Shown here piece after piece: positions 32,533-42,264 of a DNA stretch of 64,000 nt. Each line of letters opens with the position of its first letter. Positions within the stretch are counted from its first letter, which is position 1. The notes below the pieces were generated by a model that saw only the letters and a list, made by a program, of their open reading frames with translations, made no database searches and had not been told where the DNA came from. This stretch comes from an uncultured Kordiimonas sp. (GTDB lineage Bacteria; Pseudomonadota; Alphaproteobacteria; Sphingomonadales; Kordiimonadaceae). Location: NCBI GenBank assembly GCA_947503625.1, contig CANNEK010000003.1:186001-250000 (forward strand), given 5' to 3'. The position numbers and the translations under genes were made by a program.

Positions 32533-34272
32533 TCAGCCGTCAAACACGAAATCGGCCTGATCAACAATGCGCATGTCGTGGCGGTATTTCAATGTGCTGT
32601 TTGGCCACAGGGTATAGTTGCGGCCGTCTTCGCCCACGTACCAGCTTTTGCAACCGGATAACCAGACAGTGTCTTTGAGGTCCTGCTGGATTTGTGCATC
32701 GAACTGCTCTGTCACCTCCGGTTTCACATCCATGGTGGCAGCGCCCTGCTTCGATAACGCCTTTATGCAGCCCACGATATAAGCCACCTGCGCTTCGATC
32801 ATCAGGATGATCGAATTGTGGCCAAGCCCGCTGTTGGGGCCGGTGAGCAGCGCGAAATTCGGGAAGCCGGGCACCGAAACCGTGTTGTGGGCGCGCATGC
32901 CGCCTTGTGCGAAATAGTCCGCCATTTGCTGGCCGTCTGCGCCGACAATCTCCATGCCTTCCAGCAGGCTGAAAGGTTTGAAGCCGGTGGCGAAAATAAC
33001 CGTATCTGCCGTGTGTGCATTGCCTGCCGCGTCCACAAGGCCGCCTGCTGTCATGTGATCGACGGCGTCGGTCACAAAGGTGACATTGTCTTTTTGCAGC
33101 GCGGGGTAATAGTCATCAGACCCCAGAATGCGCTTGCAGCCCACCGGATAATCGGGCGTGAGTTTGGCGCGCAACGCCGGGTCCGGCACCTGTTCTTCCA
33201 GATGCTTCAGGCCCGCGCGCGTTGACAATGCCTGCAACAGCTTGTTCTGCCTGAATAAAGGGAACCTCAGTTCATAGGTCAGGTAGATTTTCAGCCGGTG
33301 CAGCAGGCGCAAAAAATCAAACCGGCGAAACCAGGCTTTGCTGCTTTCTGAGTACACCTCGTCCACGCGCGGCATCACCCAGTTGGGCGTGCGCTGGAAT
33401 ACGGTCAGGCTTTTGACTTTATCAACAATTTCCGGGATCAGTTGCACCGCGCTGGCGGCAGTGCCGATCACGGCGACATCGCGGCCTGCAAGGTCGTGGT
33501 CATGCCGCCAGCGGGCAGAATGGAACGCCGTGCCTTCAAACGTATCCATGCCTTCAATATCAGGGAAGCGCGGCACATGCAGCCCGCCGATGCCGTTGAT
33601 CAGAAAATCGACCGTTTCGGTGCGGCCATCCGCAAACGCAAGCTGCCAGCCCTTGTTGAACTTTGCGGCCTTGAGTTCTGCGCCGAACACTGTGTGCTCA
33701 TACAGGTCGTATTTGCGGGCGCAGTGTTTGACATAGTCCTGAATTTCGCCGCCGCCGGAGTAATGCTTGCTCCAGTTCGGGTTTGGCTCGAAGGAGTAAC
33801 AATAAAGGTGGGAGGGTACATCACAGGCAACACCCGGATAGGTGTTTTCCCGCCAGGTGCCACCCACTTCGTCGGCTTTTTCATAAATGGTGAAAGAGTG
33901 TATGCCTGCTTCCCGCAGCTTGATGGCCATGCAAAGCCCGGCAATCCCTGCCCCGATAATCGCGATGCTGGGTGTGCCGCCGGGCGCGCTGCGCGAATGG
34001 TTTATCGGCGTATCTGCCTGCTTGTTTTCTGGCGTGTTTTCAGGTGTGTCTTCTGGTGTGTCTTCAGGCGCACTTTTCTGGGCGGTTTTTGCCGCGCTGT
34101 TGTGCATGCTGTTTTTGGGCATGCCTGCTGGCGTGCCGTTTTGCGCGCTTTTTGACGTGTCTGCTGGCGTGCCGTTTTGCGCACTTTCAGGCGTGCTGTT
34201 TTGCCCGCTTTTTGACGTGTCCGCTGGCGTGCCGTTTTGCCCGCTGTTTTTCACTTTGGCAGTATCAGCCAT
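32533..34272 (-). CDS. Flavin-containing monooxygenase, Baeyer-Villiger type, with repeat-rich N-terminus
   Basis: A 579-residue FAD/NADPH oxygenase. The FAD motif IAIIGAGIAGLCMA is at about 103-116, the NADPH motif VAVIGTAASAVQL at about 270, and the type I Baeyer-Villiger fingerprint FEGTAFHSARW lies between them. Such enzymes insert oxygen into ketones, including cyclic and steroid ones. The first 100 residues are an unusual low-complexity tail of AQNGTPADTSKS and PEDTPENTPE units absent from relatives; a start within it is possible but no better ribosome site is seen. The downstream neighbour is the heme protein. Confidence 0.88.
   Translation of the reverse strand: MADTAKVKNSGQNGTPADTSKSGQNSTPESAQNGTPADTSKSAQNGTPAGMPKNSMHNSAAKTAQKSAPEDTPEDTPENTPENKQADTPINHSRSAPGGTPSIAIIGAGIAGLCMAIKLREAGIHSFTIYEKADEVGGTWRENTYPGVACDVPSHLYCYSFEPNPNWSKHYSGGGEIQDYVKHCARKYDLYEHTVFGAELKAAKFNKGWQLAFADGRTETVDFLINGIGGLHVPRFPDIEGMDTFEGTAFHSARWRHDHDLAGRDVAVIGTAASAVQLIPEIVDKVKSLTVFQRTPNWVMPRVDEVYSESSKAWFRRFDFLRLLHRLKIYLTYELRFPLFRQNKLLQALSTRAGLKHLEEQVPDPALRAKLTPDYPVGCKRILGSDDYYPALQKDNVTFVTDAVDHMTAGGLVDAAGNAHTADTVIFATGFKPFSLLEGMEIVGADGQQMADYFAQGGMRAHNTVSVPGFPNFALLTGPNSGLGHNSIILMIEAQVAYIVGCIKALSKQGAATMDVKPEVTEQFDAQIQQDLKDTVWLSGCKSWYVGEDGRNYTLWPNSTLKYRHDMRIVDQADFVFDG
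34018..34255 (-). repeat. Low-complexity repeats in the monooxygenase N-terminus
   Basis: Two repeat types: 12-15 bp units reading (plus strand) GGTGTGTCTTCTGG near 34041-34070, the same theme as the neighbouring heme gene, and a longer unit around GACGTGTCTGCTGGCGTG that occurs at about 34155 and 34215, with partial copies between and after. Confidence 0.78.
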
Positions 34273-34369
34273 AATCCCGCTCTCCCCGGTAACTGCGGAT
34301 TATGATTAATCGTTTGCATTAAAAAGTAAAGGTGCAGCTTTTTGTGGTGGCCTGCTCGGCTTCTGGCCA

Positions 34370-34819
34370 CTAGCCTTTAGTAAGGCGCACCAGAATTTTA
34401 TCAATGCTGTTCAGGAAGCTGGATTTATCCCGCGCGGTGAAACTGGGGTTAAAACCCCGGTCCGCTCCGGTTTCCCGCAACTGCGATTTCAGATCCCGCA
34501 TTGCCAGCGCCATGCCGATGTTTTCGGTGGTAAAAGCCCGGCCTGTTGGCCCCAGTGCCTCCGCGCCCTTTTCAAGCGAGCGGGACGCCAGCGGAATATC
34601 GCTGGTGATCACCAGATCTCCCCTGGCCGCATTTTCCACGATCCAGTCATCTGCCGCATCCGCGCCCTCGGGCACAACCTGCTTCGTGACCTTCGGACCG
34701 ACCGGCATACGAAGCCACTGGTTCGAGACCAGAAAAACCTCCAGGTCAAAACGGGCGGCAACTTTCAGAACTTCACCTTTCACCGGGCAGGCATCACCAT
34801 CGACAAAAATTCGGGTCAT
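34370..34819 (-). CDS. YaiI/YqxD (UPF0178/DUF188) family protein
   Basis: A 149-residue PIN-like protein. The family start MTRIFVDGDACPVKGEV and the block VVPEGADAADDWIVENAARGDLVITSDIPLA are unmistakable. The conserved Asp residues suggest a metal-dependent nuclease-like site, but no activity is established for the family. Full length. The ribosome site is weak. Confidence 0.93.
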   Translation of the reverse strand: MTRIFVDGDACPVKGEVLKVAARFDLEVFLVSNQWLRMPVGPKVTKQVVPEGADAADDWIVENAARGDLVITSDIPLASRSLEKGAEALGPTGRAFTTENIGMALAMRDLKSQLRETGADRGFNPSFTARDKSSFLNSIDKILVRLTKG

Positions 34820-34840
34820 GATTTATTTTCTCGTCACTTT

Positions 34841-34920
34841 TTCTACTTTTCCCGGGTTTTTTCTACTTTTTCCCGAAGTTTTTCCACTTTTTTGCCGGGT
34901 CTGGCTCACTTTTTCGCGCT
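34841..34920. repeat. Pyrimidine-rich 20-bp tandem repeats upstream of the oxoprolinase gene
   Basis: Three to four imperfect 20-bp units: TTCTACTTTT starts at 34841 and 34861, TTTCCACTTT at 34881, and a weaker copy follows at 34901. Each is followed by a CCCG/GCCGGG patch. They lie between the divergent YaiI-type gene and the oxoprolinase gene, where promoters should be. Confidence 0.7.
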
Positions 34921-35028
34921 TCTGGTTCCGCTTTTGGCAGCCCTTCTTCTGAAAAAGCGCATTGGCAAGCCGACTGCATCTCCTTACAACGGCCATAGAC
35001 TATGGCGAGCGACAGAGGATAGCAACCG

Positions 35029-38000
35029 ATGACAGTTGATGCGAAGTGGCAATTCTGGATTGACCGCGGCGGTACCTTTACGGATGTAATTGCGCGCCAT
35101 CCGGATGGGGCATTTACCAGCCACAAGTACCTGTCGGTTAATCCGGAACAGTATGAAGATGCTGCTGTTTTCGCGATGCGGGACCTGATGCAGGTGCCTT
35201 TGGGCGCGCCCTTCCCGGACGATGATGTCGCGGCGATTAAAATGGGCACAACGGTCGCGACAAACGCGCTGCTGGAGCGCGAGGGCGCACGCACGCTGTT
35301 GCTGATGACCAAAGGATTTGCCGATGTTCTATTGATTGGCCAGCAACACCGGCAGGATCTGTTCGCCCTCAAACCAACCCGGCCCGAACCGCTTTACGCC
35401 GACGTGCTTGAGGTTGACGAGCGCATGGATGCCCACGGTAACATACTGGAACCATTGGATGAATTCACTCTCCGGCAAAACCTTCAGAAAGCCAGGGAAG
35501 ATGGTTTCAACAGCATTGCCATCGTATTTGCCCACGGCTACCGCTACCCCGCACATGAAGATACCGCCGCCCGGATCGCTGAAGAAACGGGCTTTGGCCA
35601 GGTCTCCGTCAGCCACAAGGTAAGCCCCTTGATGAAACTGGTGCCCCGGGGTGACACAACCGTTGCTGACGCTTACCTTTCACCGGTTCTGCGCCAATAT
35701 GTCGGAGACGTGCGGCGCGCAACCGGCAGTAGCCCGCTTTACTTCATGCAGTCCAACGGCGGCCTTGTCGCCGCCAGCGCATTTGAAGGCAAGGACGCGG
35801 TTTTATCTGGCCCGGCAGGCGGTATTGTCGGTGCAGCACGCTCGGCAGAGCGTGAAGGTCTCAAACGTATCCTGGGGTTTGATATGGGCGGCACGTCTAC
35901 TGATGTCAGCCACTATGCAGGTACCTACGAGCGGGTGTTCGACACCAGTGTCGCAGGCGTCCGAATGACCATCCCGATGATGGATATTCACACTGTTGCC
36001 GCAGGCGGCGGGTCCATATGCCAGTTCGCCCTTGGCCGGTTTCAGGTCGGCCCACAGTCAGCGGGCGCGCAACCCGGCCCGGCCTGTTATGGCCGCGGGG
36101 GCCCGATCACCGTCACCGACTGCAACGTGCTGCTGGGGAAAATTCAGCCTCACCTGTTCCCGGCCTTGTTCGGTGAAAGCGGCAAGGAACCGCTAAACCT
36201 GATGGCCGCAGAGGCCGGATTTAAAAAGATTGCTGTCGACGTTCTGGAACACACCGGCCAGTCGATGTCGCTGGAGGAGGTCGCGGAGGGCTTCCTCGCT
36301 GTCGCGGTTGAGCATATGGCACGCGCGATCAAGCGCGTATCGGTCGAGCGCGGTCATAATGTGAAGGATTATGCCCTGCTGACTTTCGGAGGTGCAGGTG
36401 GCCAGCACGCCTGCCTTGTGGCCGACGCATTGGGCGTGGAAACCGTTCTCGTGCCGCCGTTTGCAGGCGTGTTATCAGCACTGGGCATGGGGCTTGCTGA
36501 CCAGCGTGCATTGGCTGAACAAGCTGTTGAAGCGCCCCTTTCGGACGTTTCCGGGGCTGAAGCTGCAATCAGCCACTCACAAAAAACCGCACGGACAAAT
36601 CTTGAAGCACAAGGTGTCCCGAGGGGTGCGCACACAACAAGCATTGCACTTCGTATCAAATACGAAGGAACGGATACAGCAATCCCGGTCCCTTTCCATG
36701 GCTTCGATGCGGTTCCGTCAGCGTTTGAAAAACTGCACCTGCAACAGTTCGGTTTCACGGAAAAAAACACACCGCTGATTGTTGAGGCCGTGGAAGCAGA
36801 AGCTGTTGCCGCCATCGGTGATAACGCAGGTACTATCGTAGAGCAGACGAGCACGCCTAAATCCTATAAGCCAGCCAACGCGTATCTTGGAGGTAAGCGC
36901 ACACAGGCAGCCGTGGTTGACCGCAACTCGATCAACGAAGACACACCATTAAACGGCCCTGCCATCGTGGTGGAAAACGGCAGCACAACAATAATAGAAC
37001 CAGAATGGTGCGCGGAGAAAACTGCGAACGGCAGCCTTTTGTTGCACCGAACCAGACCCAAAAACATTGATATTGAAGATAGTGACACTGCTGATCCCAT
37101 CCTGCTGGAAATTTTCAACAACCTGTTCATGTCGGTCGCCGAGGAAATGGGCGGTGTGCTCGCCAAAACGGCCCACTCCGTGAATGTTAAGGAACGGCTT
37201 GATTTCTCCTGCGCCGTGTTTGACGGCGCAGGCCGCCTGATCGCCAACGCACCTCATATGCCAGTCCATTTAGGCAGCATGGGCGAAAGTGTCATTGCGA
37301 TAATGGAAGCGCGCGGCAAAAGCATGGTACCGGGCGACGTATTCATGGTGAACGACCCAACAGCAGGTGGCACACACCTGCCGGACATCACCGTGATAAC
37401 GCCTGTTTTCCTCGATGATAGTTCAATGCCCAATTTCTTTGTCGCATCACGCGGTCATCATGCCGATGTCGGCGGGATCACGCCGGGATCAATGCCGCCA
37501 AACTCGCACAGCCTGGAAGACGAAGGCATTTGCTTCACCAACTTTCATTTGGTTAAAAATGACAAGTTCCAGACAGAAGCTGTGGTTAAAAAACTGAAGG
37601 ACCATGCCTTTCCGGCCCGTAACCCGCAGCAAAACATCGCTGATTTGAAGGCACAGGTAGCCGCAAACGCACGCGGGGCAGCCCTTGTGGGCGCACTTGT
37701 TGATTATTACGGCATCGAAACAGTTACCAGATACATGGCATTTGTACGCCAGAACGCAGCAGACGCCGTTCGGGCCGTGATCTCGCATATCAAACCCGGC
37801 GACTATACCTACTGGATGGACTGCGGTGCGACCATTCAGGTTGCCACTCGACCAGATTATGAAACCAAACGCCTGACTGTTGACTTTACCGGCAGTAGCC
37901 CGCAGCTAAACAGCAACTACAATGCACCATTTGCGGTGGTAAAGGCCGCCGTTTTGTATGTTTTTCGCGTTCTTGCCGGCGGTGACATCCCCTTGAACAG

Positions 38001-38631
38001 TGGATGCCTTGAACCTATCGACATCATCATGCCAGAAGGTAGCATGATGAAGCCGGGCCCCGATGCCGCGGTGGTTGCCGGCAATGTGGAAACCAGTCAG
38101 GCGATCACCAACGCGCTTTTCCTTGCGACCGGCACGCTGGCGGCCGCGCAAGGCACAATGAACAATCTCACCTTTGGAAATGAAACCCATCAGTATTACG
38201 AAACAATCGCAGGCGGAACCGGCGCCGGCGACGGTTTTGATGGTGCCGACGCTATCCATTCCCACATGACAAACAGCCGGCTGACAGACATTGAAGTTCT
38301 GGAATGGCGCTATCCGGTTCTCGTCACACGGTTTGGGGTGCGTAGAAACAGCGGCGGACAGGGCAAGTTCAAGGGCGGCGACGGTATTCTTCGGGAATTC
38401 CAGTTCAACGAAGCAATGGAAGCATCCCTGCTGGCAAACCATTATGAAAGCGGCGCTCCCGGGTTGAACGGTGGCGAAACCGGCAAACCGGGCAAAGCGA
38501 CAGTTATTCGGGCTAATGGAACGAAGCAGGAAATGCACTATGCAGATAACGCAGCACTTCTCAGCGGGGACAAGGTATTGATCGAAACACCGGGCGGTGG
38601 GGGATACGGCCCCAAAAAAGCCAGCAGTTGA
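35029..38631 (+). CDS. 5-oxoprolinase / hydantoinase, fused HyuA-HyuB
   Basis: A 1200-residue ATP-dependent enzyme that opens 5-oxoproline (or a hydantoin) to glutamate. Residues about 7-680 are the HyuA part ([14 protein letters not shown]-binding start, [35 protein letters not shown]). Residues about 685-1195 are the HyuB part ([62 protein letters not shown] end). Fusion of the two in one chain is typical of eukaryotic OPLAH and many bacterial oxoprolinases, and favours oxoproline over hydantoin. It begins a plus-strand run with P450 and GMC genes 120 bp later. Confidence 0.92.
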   Translation: MTVDAKWQFWIDRGGTFTDVIARHPDGAFTSHKYLSVNPEQYEDAAVFAMRDLMQVPLGAPFPDDDVAAIKMGTTVATNALLEREGARTLLLMTKGFADVLLIGQQHRQDLFALKPTRPEPLYADVLEVDERMDAHGNILEPLDEFTLRQNLQKAREDGFNSIAIVFAHGYRYPAHEDTAARIAEETGFGQVSVSHKVSPLMKLVPRGDTTVADAYLSPVLRQYVGDVRRATGSSPLYFMQSNGGLVAASAFEGKDAVLSGPAGGIVGAARSAEREGLKRILGFDMGGTSTDVSHYAGTYERVFDTSVAGVRMTIPMMDIHTVAAGGGSICQFALGRFQVGPQSAGAQPGPACYGRGGPITVTDCNVLLGKIQPHLFPALFGESGKEPLNLMAAEAGFKKIAVDVLEHTGQSMSLEEVAEGFLAVAVEHMARAIKRVSVERGHNVKDYALLTFGGAGGQHACLVADALGVETVLVPPFAGVLSALGMGLADQRALAEQAVEAPLSDVSGAEAAISHSQKTARTNLEAQGVPRGAHTTSIALRIKYEGTDTAIPVPFHGFDAVPSAFEKLHLQQFGFTEKNTPLIVEAVEAEAVAAIGDNAGTIVEQTSTPKSYKPANAYLGGKRTQAAVVDRNSINEDTPLNGPAIVVENGSTTIIEPEWCAEKTANGSLLLHRTRPKNIDIEDSDTADPILLEIFNNLFMSVAEEMGGVLAKTAHSVNVKERLDFSCAVFDGAGRLIANAPHMPVHLGSMGESVIAIMEARGKSMVPGDVFMVNDPTAGGTHLPDITVITPVFLDDSSMPNFFVASRGHHADVGGITPGSMPPNSHSLEDEGICFTNFHLVKNDKFQTEAVVKKLKDHAFPARNPQQNIADLKAQVAANARGAALVGALVDYYGIETVTRYMAFVRQNAADAVRAVISHIKPGDYTYWMDCGATIQVATRPDYETKRLTVDFTGSSPQLNSNYNAPFAVVKAAVLYVFRVLAGGDIPLNSGCLEPIDIIMPEGSMMKPGPDAAVVAGNVETSQAITNALFLATGTLAAAQGTMNNLTFGNETHQYYETIAGGTGAGDGFDGADAIHSHMTNSRLTDIEVLEWRYPVLVTRFGVRRNSGGQGKFKGGDGILREFQFNEAMEASLLANHYESGAPGLNGGETGKPGKATVIRANGTKQEMHYADNAALLSGDKVLIETPGGGGYGPKKASS

Positions 38632-38752
38632 GGCATCCGATTAGTATCGTGTGTTGCTTGACCTGACTGATTTCACCCCTATAGTCAATTACTGGACTAG
38701 TGAGTTTATTAATAGAGATCAGCCAGCACAGTACACGCATAGGGGACCGGCC

Positions 38753-40117
38753 ATGTCAGCAGAAGCATCTACCGCCAAACCACAAAAGTCGGCCAGTCCC
38801 AACCTGTTTGATATTCCTGGCGAAACCGGCCTGCCAATTTTTGGCAACACGTTCAAAATCCTCAAGGATCCGATGGCGTTCGGCCAGTATATGAAAGAAA
38901 AATACGGTGACGTTTATCGCACCAACAGTTTCTTTCGTCACAACGTTACGATGCTGGGCCCTGATGCCAGTGAATTCGTCCTGATGGACAAAAACAAAAA
39001 CTTCTCAAGCGAGATGGGCTGGGCGCCCTATCTGGAGCGCCTGTTCCCCCGCGGTCTGATGTTGATGGATTTCGACGAACACAAAGCGCATCGTCATATA
39101 ATGGCAGCTGCCTTTAAAACCGGCCCGATGAAGGGCTATCTGGAAAGCCTGAATGCTGCCATGCCCGAACGTATTGCCGAGTGGGGCAAGCAGGGTTCCT
39201 TCGAGTTTTACGCAGCGATCAAAGAGCTTTCCCTTGATATGGCAACGCTGGTTTTCCTGGGGCTTGAACCCGGGCCGGAGAGCAAGAAGATCAATCAGGC
39301 GCTGACAGACATGGTGAACGCAAGCATGGGCATTGTACGGGTCCCCCTGCCCGGCACCATCATGGCACGCGGCGTGAAGGGCCGGAAGTTCATGGTTGAC
39401 TATCTGATGCGTGAGATCCCGGCGCGGCGCGGCACTAACAAATCAGATATATTCACGCGGCTCTGTAACGCACAGGACGAAGACGGAAACAGTTTCACAG
39501 ATCAGGAAGTTGTCGACCATATGATTTTCCTGTGGATGGCAGCCCACGATACGATCACAAGCTCGGTCACTACCCTGGTGTATGAGCTTGGCCGTCACAC
39601 CGACTGGCAAACAAGGCTGCGCGAGGAAGTGAAAGGCCTGGGCCTGAATAATGACAGCCTGCCCTATGAGAAAATGAATGACCTTGTGCTGACGGAATAT
39701 GCGTTCAAGGAAGCACTGCGCATGAACCCGCCAGTACCCGCCATGCCACGCTTGACGGTACGGGACGTAGAATTCAAGGGACATGTTATCCCCAAGGACA
39801 CCATTGTCGGTATCAGCAATATCGCCACCCACCGGGACCCTGAGGTCTGGCCAGAGCCGGAGAAGTTTGATCCCATGCGCTTTTCACCGGAAGGTGGAGC
39901 CAAAACCCGGCACCGTTTTGCCTGGACACCGTTTGGTGGCGGTGCGCATATGTGCCTGGGACTACATTTCGCCTACATGCAGGCCAAGGTGATCATGACC
40001 CACATTCTGCCACACTATGAAATTCAACTGCCTGACGGTTATGAAACAGACTTTCAGATCATGCCATTGATCAAACCTGTTGACGGCCTGCCCGTCACGC
40101 TGAAGGCGATTGACTAA
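38753..40117 (+). CDS. Cytochrome P450
   Basis: A 454-residue heme monooxygenase. The heme-binding loop is FGGGAHMCLG with Cys401 as thiolate ligand, the ExxR motif is in KEALRMNP, and the I-helix oxygen motif reads AAHDTITSS. It is soluble, with no membrane anchor. The start at 38753 follows AGGGGA by 6 bp; the longer frame upstream is not supported. It resembles the CYP51/CYP26-like long bacterial P450s more than the CYP153 alkane hydroxylases. The stop is one base from the GMC oxidoreductase start, so the two probably act in series on the same hydrophobic alcohol or sterol-like substrate. No ferredoxin gene is nearby. Confidence 0.92.
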   Translation: MSAEASTAKPQKSASPNLFDIPGETGLPIFGNTFKILKDPMAFGQYMKEKYGDVYRTNSFFRHNVTMLGPDASEFVLMDKNKNFSSEMGWAPYLERLFPRGLMLMDFDEHKAHRHIMAAAFKTGPMKGYLESLNAAMPERIAEWGKQGSFEFYAAIKELSLDMATLVFLGLEPGPESKKINQALTDMVNASMGIVRVPLPGTIMARGVKGRKFMVDYLMREIPARRGTNKSDIFTRLCNAQDEDGNSFTDQEVVDHMIFLWMAAHDTITSSVTTLVYELGRHTDWQTRLREEVKGLGLNNDSLPYEKMNDLVLTEYAFKEALRMNPPVPAMPRLTVRDVEFKGHVIPKDTIVGISNIATHRDPEVWPEPEKFDPMRFSPEGGAKTRHRFAWTPFGGGAHMCLGLHFAYMQAKVIMTHILPHYEIQLPDGYETDFQIMPLIKPVDGLPVTLKAID

Positions 40118-40118
40118 A

Positions 40119-41738
40119 ATGGCGAACAGAACATTTGATTTCATTGTGGTTGGCGCAGGCTCTGCGGGTTGTGCAATAGCTGCCCGCTTGTCCGAGGACC
40201 CTGAAAATTCCGTACTGCTTATTGAAGCTGGCAAAAAAGACGGCTCCATCAAAATTGATATGCCCGCAATGATCAGCAAGGTTGTGCCGCCAAATGAGCT
40301 GAACTGGAATTACTGGACTGAAGAACAAACCCACCTGAACAGCCGCAAGCTTTTCTGGCCAAGGGGTAAGGTACTGGGCGGCTCGTCTGCGATTAACGGG
40401 ATGCTGTATGTGCGCGGCCATGCACGCGACTATGATGAATGGGCGCAGCTCGGTTGCAGGGGATGGTCCTATGACGATGTGCTCCCCTACTTCAAAAAGT
40501 CCGAAGGCAGCGACAGACAGCCTGATGATTTTCACAGTACGGATGGCCCGCTGTTGACGACACAACACACATCAGAGCATCCGTTAAACAAAGCGTTTCT
40601 GAACGCGGCCAGTGAAATGGACCTGCCCTATAGCGAGGATTTCAACGGGGCGTCCCAGGAAGGCGTTGGCTGGTACGACCAGACCATCCGAAACGGCCGC
40701 AGGCAAACTACTGCCCAGGCTTACCTTCGCATGGCGGAGAAGCGCGAAAACCTGACCATTCTTACAGAAGCGCAGGTTCGTCGTGTCACGCTGAAAGGCA
40801 AAAAAACGACCGGAGTAAGCGTAGAACGCAAAGGCAAAGTTGAAGAGTGGACGGCCAGCAAAGAGGTCATCCTGTCAGGTGGTGCGATCAACAGCCCGCA
40901 ACTGTTGCAGCTTTCCGGCATCGGCGACCCGGATGATATTATGTCTGTAGGCCTGCCGTTACTGCATGAGCTCAAGGGTGTTGGTAAAAACATGCAGGAC
41001 CATCTGGACATAACGGTTTATGCCCACCTGAAGGACCCGATATCCTATATGCGTTACAAAGCGCCTCACAGGGCAATTGTCGAATTGAGCAAATGGTTTT
41101 TAAAGAAGCCTGGCGTTATGTCGGATTGTGTGACACCCGTTGGCGCCTTCCTGAAAACAGACCCCGCACTGGAAAGGCCCGATATCCAGTTTCATATCAT
41201 TCTCGCCATGGCAGCAAAACCACACGGTTTCGAAGACCCGACCGAACACGGGTTTGGCATCCATATGTGCCAGCTGCGGCCACACAGTAGAGGCACCATC
41301 GGACTTGCGTCTGATGACCCAATGGCACCTGCAAAAATCGACCCGAATTATCTGGCATCTGCAGAAGACCTGCGAGTGATGCGTGAAGGGGTGAAACTGG
41401 TACGCACCATGATGCGCCAGCCTGCACTTTCAGCTTACATCGAAAAAGAAGCGCAGCCCTGGGCAGACATCAACGTCGATGATGAAGAGGCCATCGAGCA
41501 AGCGATACGCGCTCATGCGGAGACCATTTATCACCCGGTTGGGACATGTGCCATGGGACCGTTGGACAATAGCAACAGTGTTGTCGACCCTGAATTGAAG
41601 GTTATTGGCCTTTCGGGTTTGCGGGTGGCAGATGCCTCGGTGATGCCAAGATTGATCGGCGGCAACACCAATGCGCCCACCATCATGATTGCAGAAAAAT
41701 GCGCTGACCTGATCAAAAGCCAGTACGCAACCAACTAA
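40119..41738 (+). CDS. GMC-family FAD alcohol/choline dehydrogenase
   Basis: A 539-residue flavoprotein of the glucose-methanol-choline family. The FAD motif is IVVGAGSAGCAIAARLSED, the first signature is RGKVLGGSSAINGMLYVRG and the second is SGGAINSPQLLQLSGIG. The catalytic pair is His472 (YHPVGTCAMG) and Asn516 (GGNTNAPT). Closest types are choline dehydrogenase-like and AlkJ-like alcohol dehydrogenases. It starts one base after the P450 stop. Oxidation of the P450 product to an aldehyde is inferred from context. Confidence 0.92.
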   Translation: MANRTFDFIVVGAGSAGCAIAARLSEDPENSVLLIEAGKKDGSIKIDMPAMISKVVPPNELNWNYWTEEQTHLNSRKLFWPRGKVLGGSSAINGMLYVRGHARDYDEWAQLGCRGWSYDDVLPYFKKSEGSDRQPDDFHSTDGPLLTTQHTSEHPLNKAFLNAASEMDLPYSEDFNGASQEGVGWYDQTIRNGRRQTTAQAYLRMAEKRENLTILTEAQVRRVTLKGKKTTGVSVERKGKVEEWTASKEVILSGGAINSPQLLQLSGIGDPDDIMSVGLPLLHELKGVGKNMQDHLDITVYAHLKDPISYMRYKAPHRAIVELSKWFLKKPGVMSDCVTPVGAFLKTDPALERPDIQFHIILAMAAKPHGFEDPTEHGFGIHMCQLRPHSRGTIGLASDDPMAPAKIDPNYLASAEDLRVMREGVKLVRTMMRQPALSAYIEKEAQPWADINVDDEEAIEQAIRAHAETIYHPVGTCAMGPLDNSNSVVDPELKVIGLSGLRVADASVMPRLIGGNTNAPTIMIAEKCADLIKSQYATN

Positions 41739-41823
41739 GGCAGTTAATCCCAGTTGACCATAATCAAGGATTGGTATCTGCTTGCGGACGAGAATGCATT
41801 ATCAACAGCTAGGGAGTGTAAAT

Positions 41824-42264
41824 ATGCCAAAGCAAAAAATGTATCTTGTTGCCGTCGACGGTAGCGAATGGGGCGAGCGCGCAGCCATGAGGGCTGTCAA
41901 TCTGGCCGCTGAAACCGATGCCAAAGTGAAGCTTGTGACGGTGATTCCATGGTCCGGGTATCAGCCCATGTCAATTGAAGAGTTGGCCAACCGGCCTATC
42001 GCGCGTGAACAGGAAGAAAAGCATGCGCAGGAAAACATCCTCGCGCCTCTGGTGGCAGCCAACAGCGACAAAGGTGTTGAGATTAGCACCCACTGCGACT
42101 GGGGCAGCCCGACCGACGTCATTCGTGACCTGACCAAAAAAGAACATGCGAACATGGTCTTTGTCGGGCGACGCGGTCGGTCGAAGCTCAGTGATCTGAT
42201 CTTGGGGAGCGTTGCCAACTCTCTAGCGCATTCTCTGGGCGTTCCGATTGTTCTGGTGCCCTAG
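41824..42264 (+). CDS. Universal stress protein, single UspA domain
   Basis: A 146-residue UspA-fold protein. The start LVAVDGSEWGERAAMRAV and the ATP-binding signature VGRRGRSKLSDLILGSVANSLAH (G-2x-G-9x-G-S) are complete, so it belongs to the nucleotide-binding group. GGGAG precedes the ATG. The last 26 codons overlap the 3' end of the convergent hybrid kinase gene by 77 bp. Confidence 0.93.
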   Translation: MPKQKMYLVAVDGSEWGERAAMRAVNLAAETDAKVKLVTVIPWSGYQPMSIEELANRPIAREQEEKHAQENILAPLVAANSDKGVEISTHCDWGSPTDVIRDLTKKEHANMVFVGRRGRSKLSDLILGSVANSLAHSLGVPIVLVP

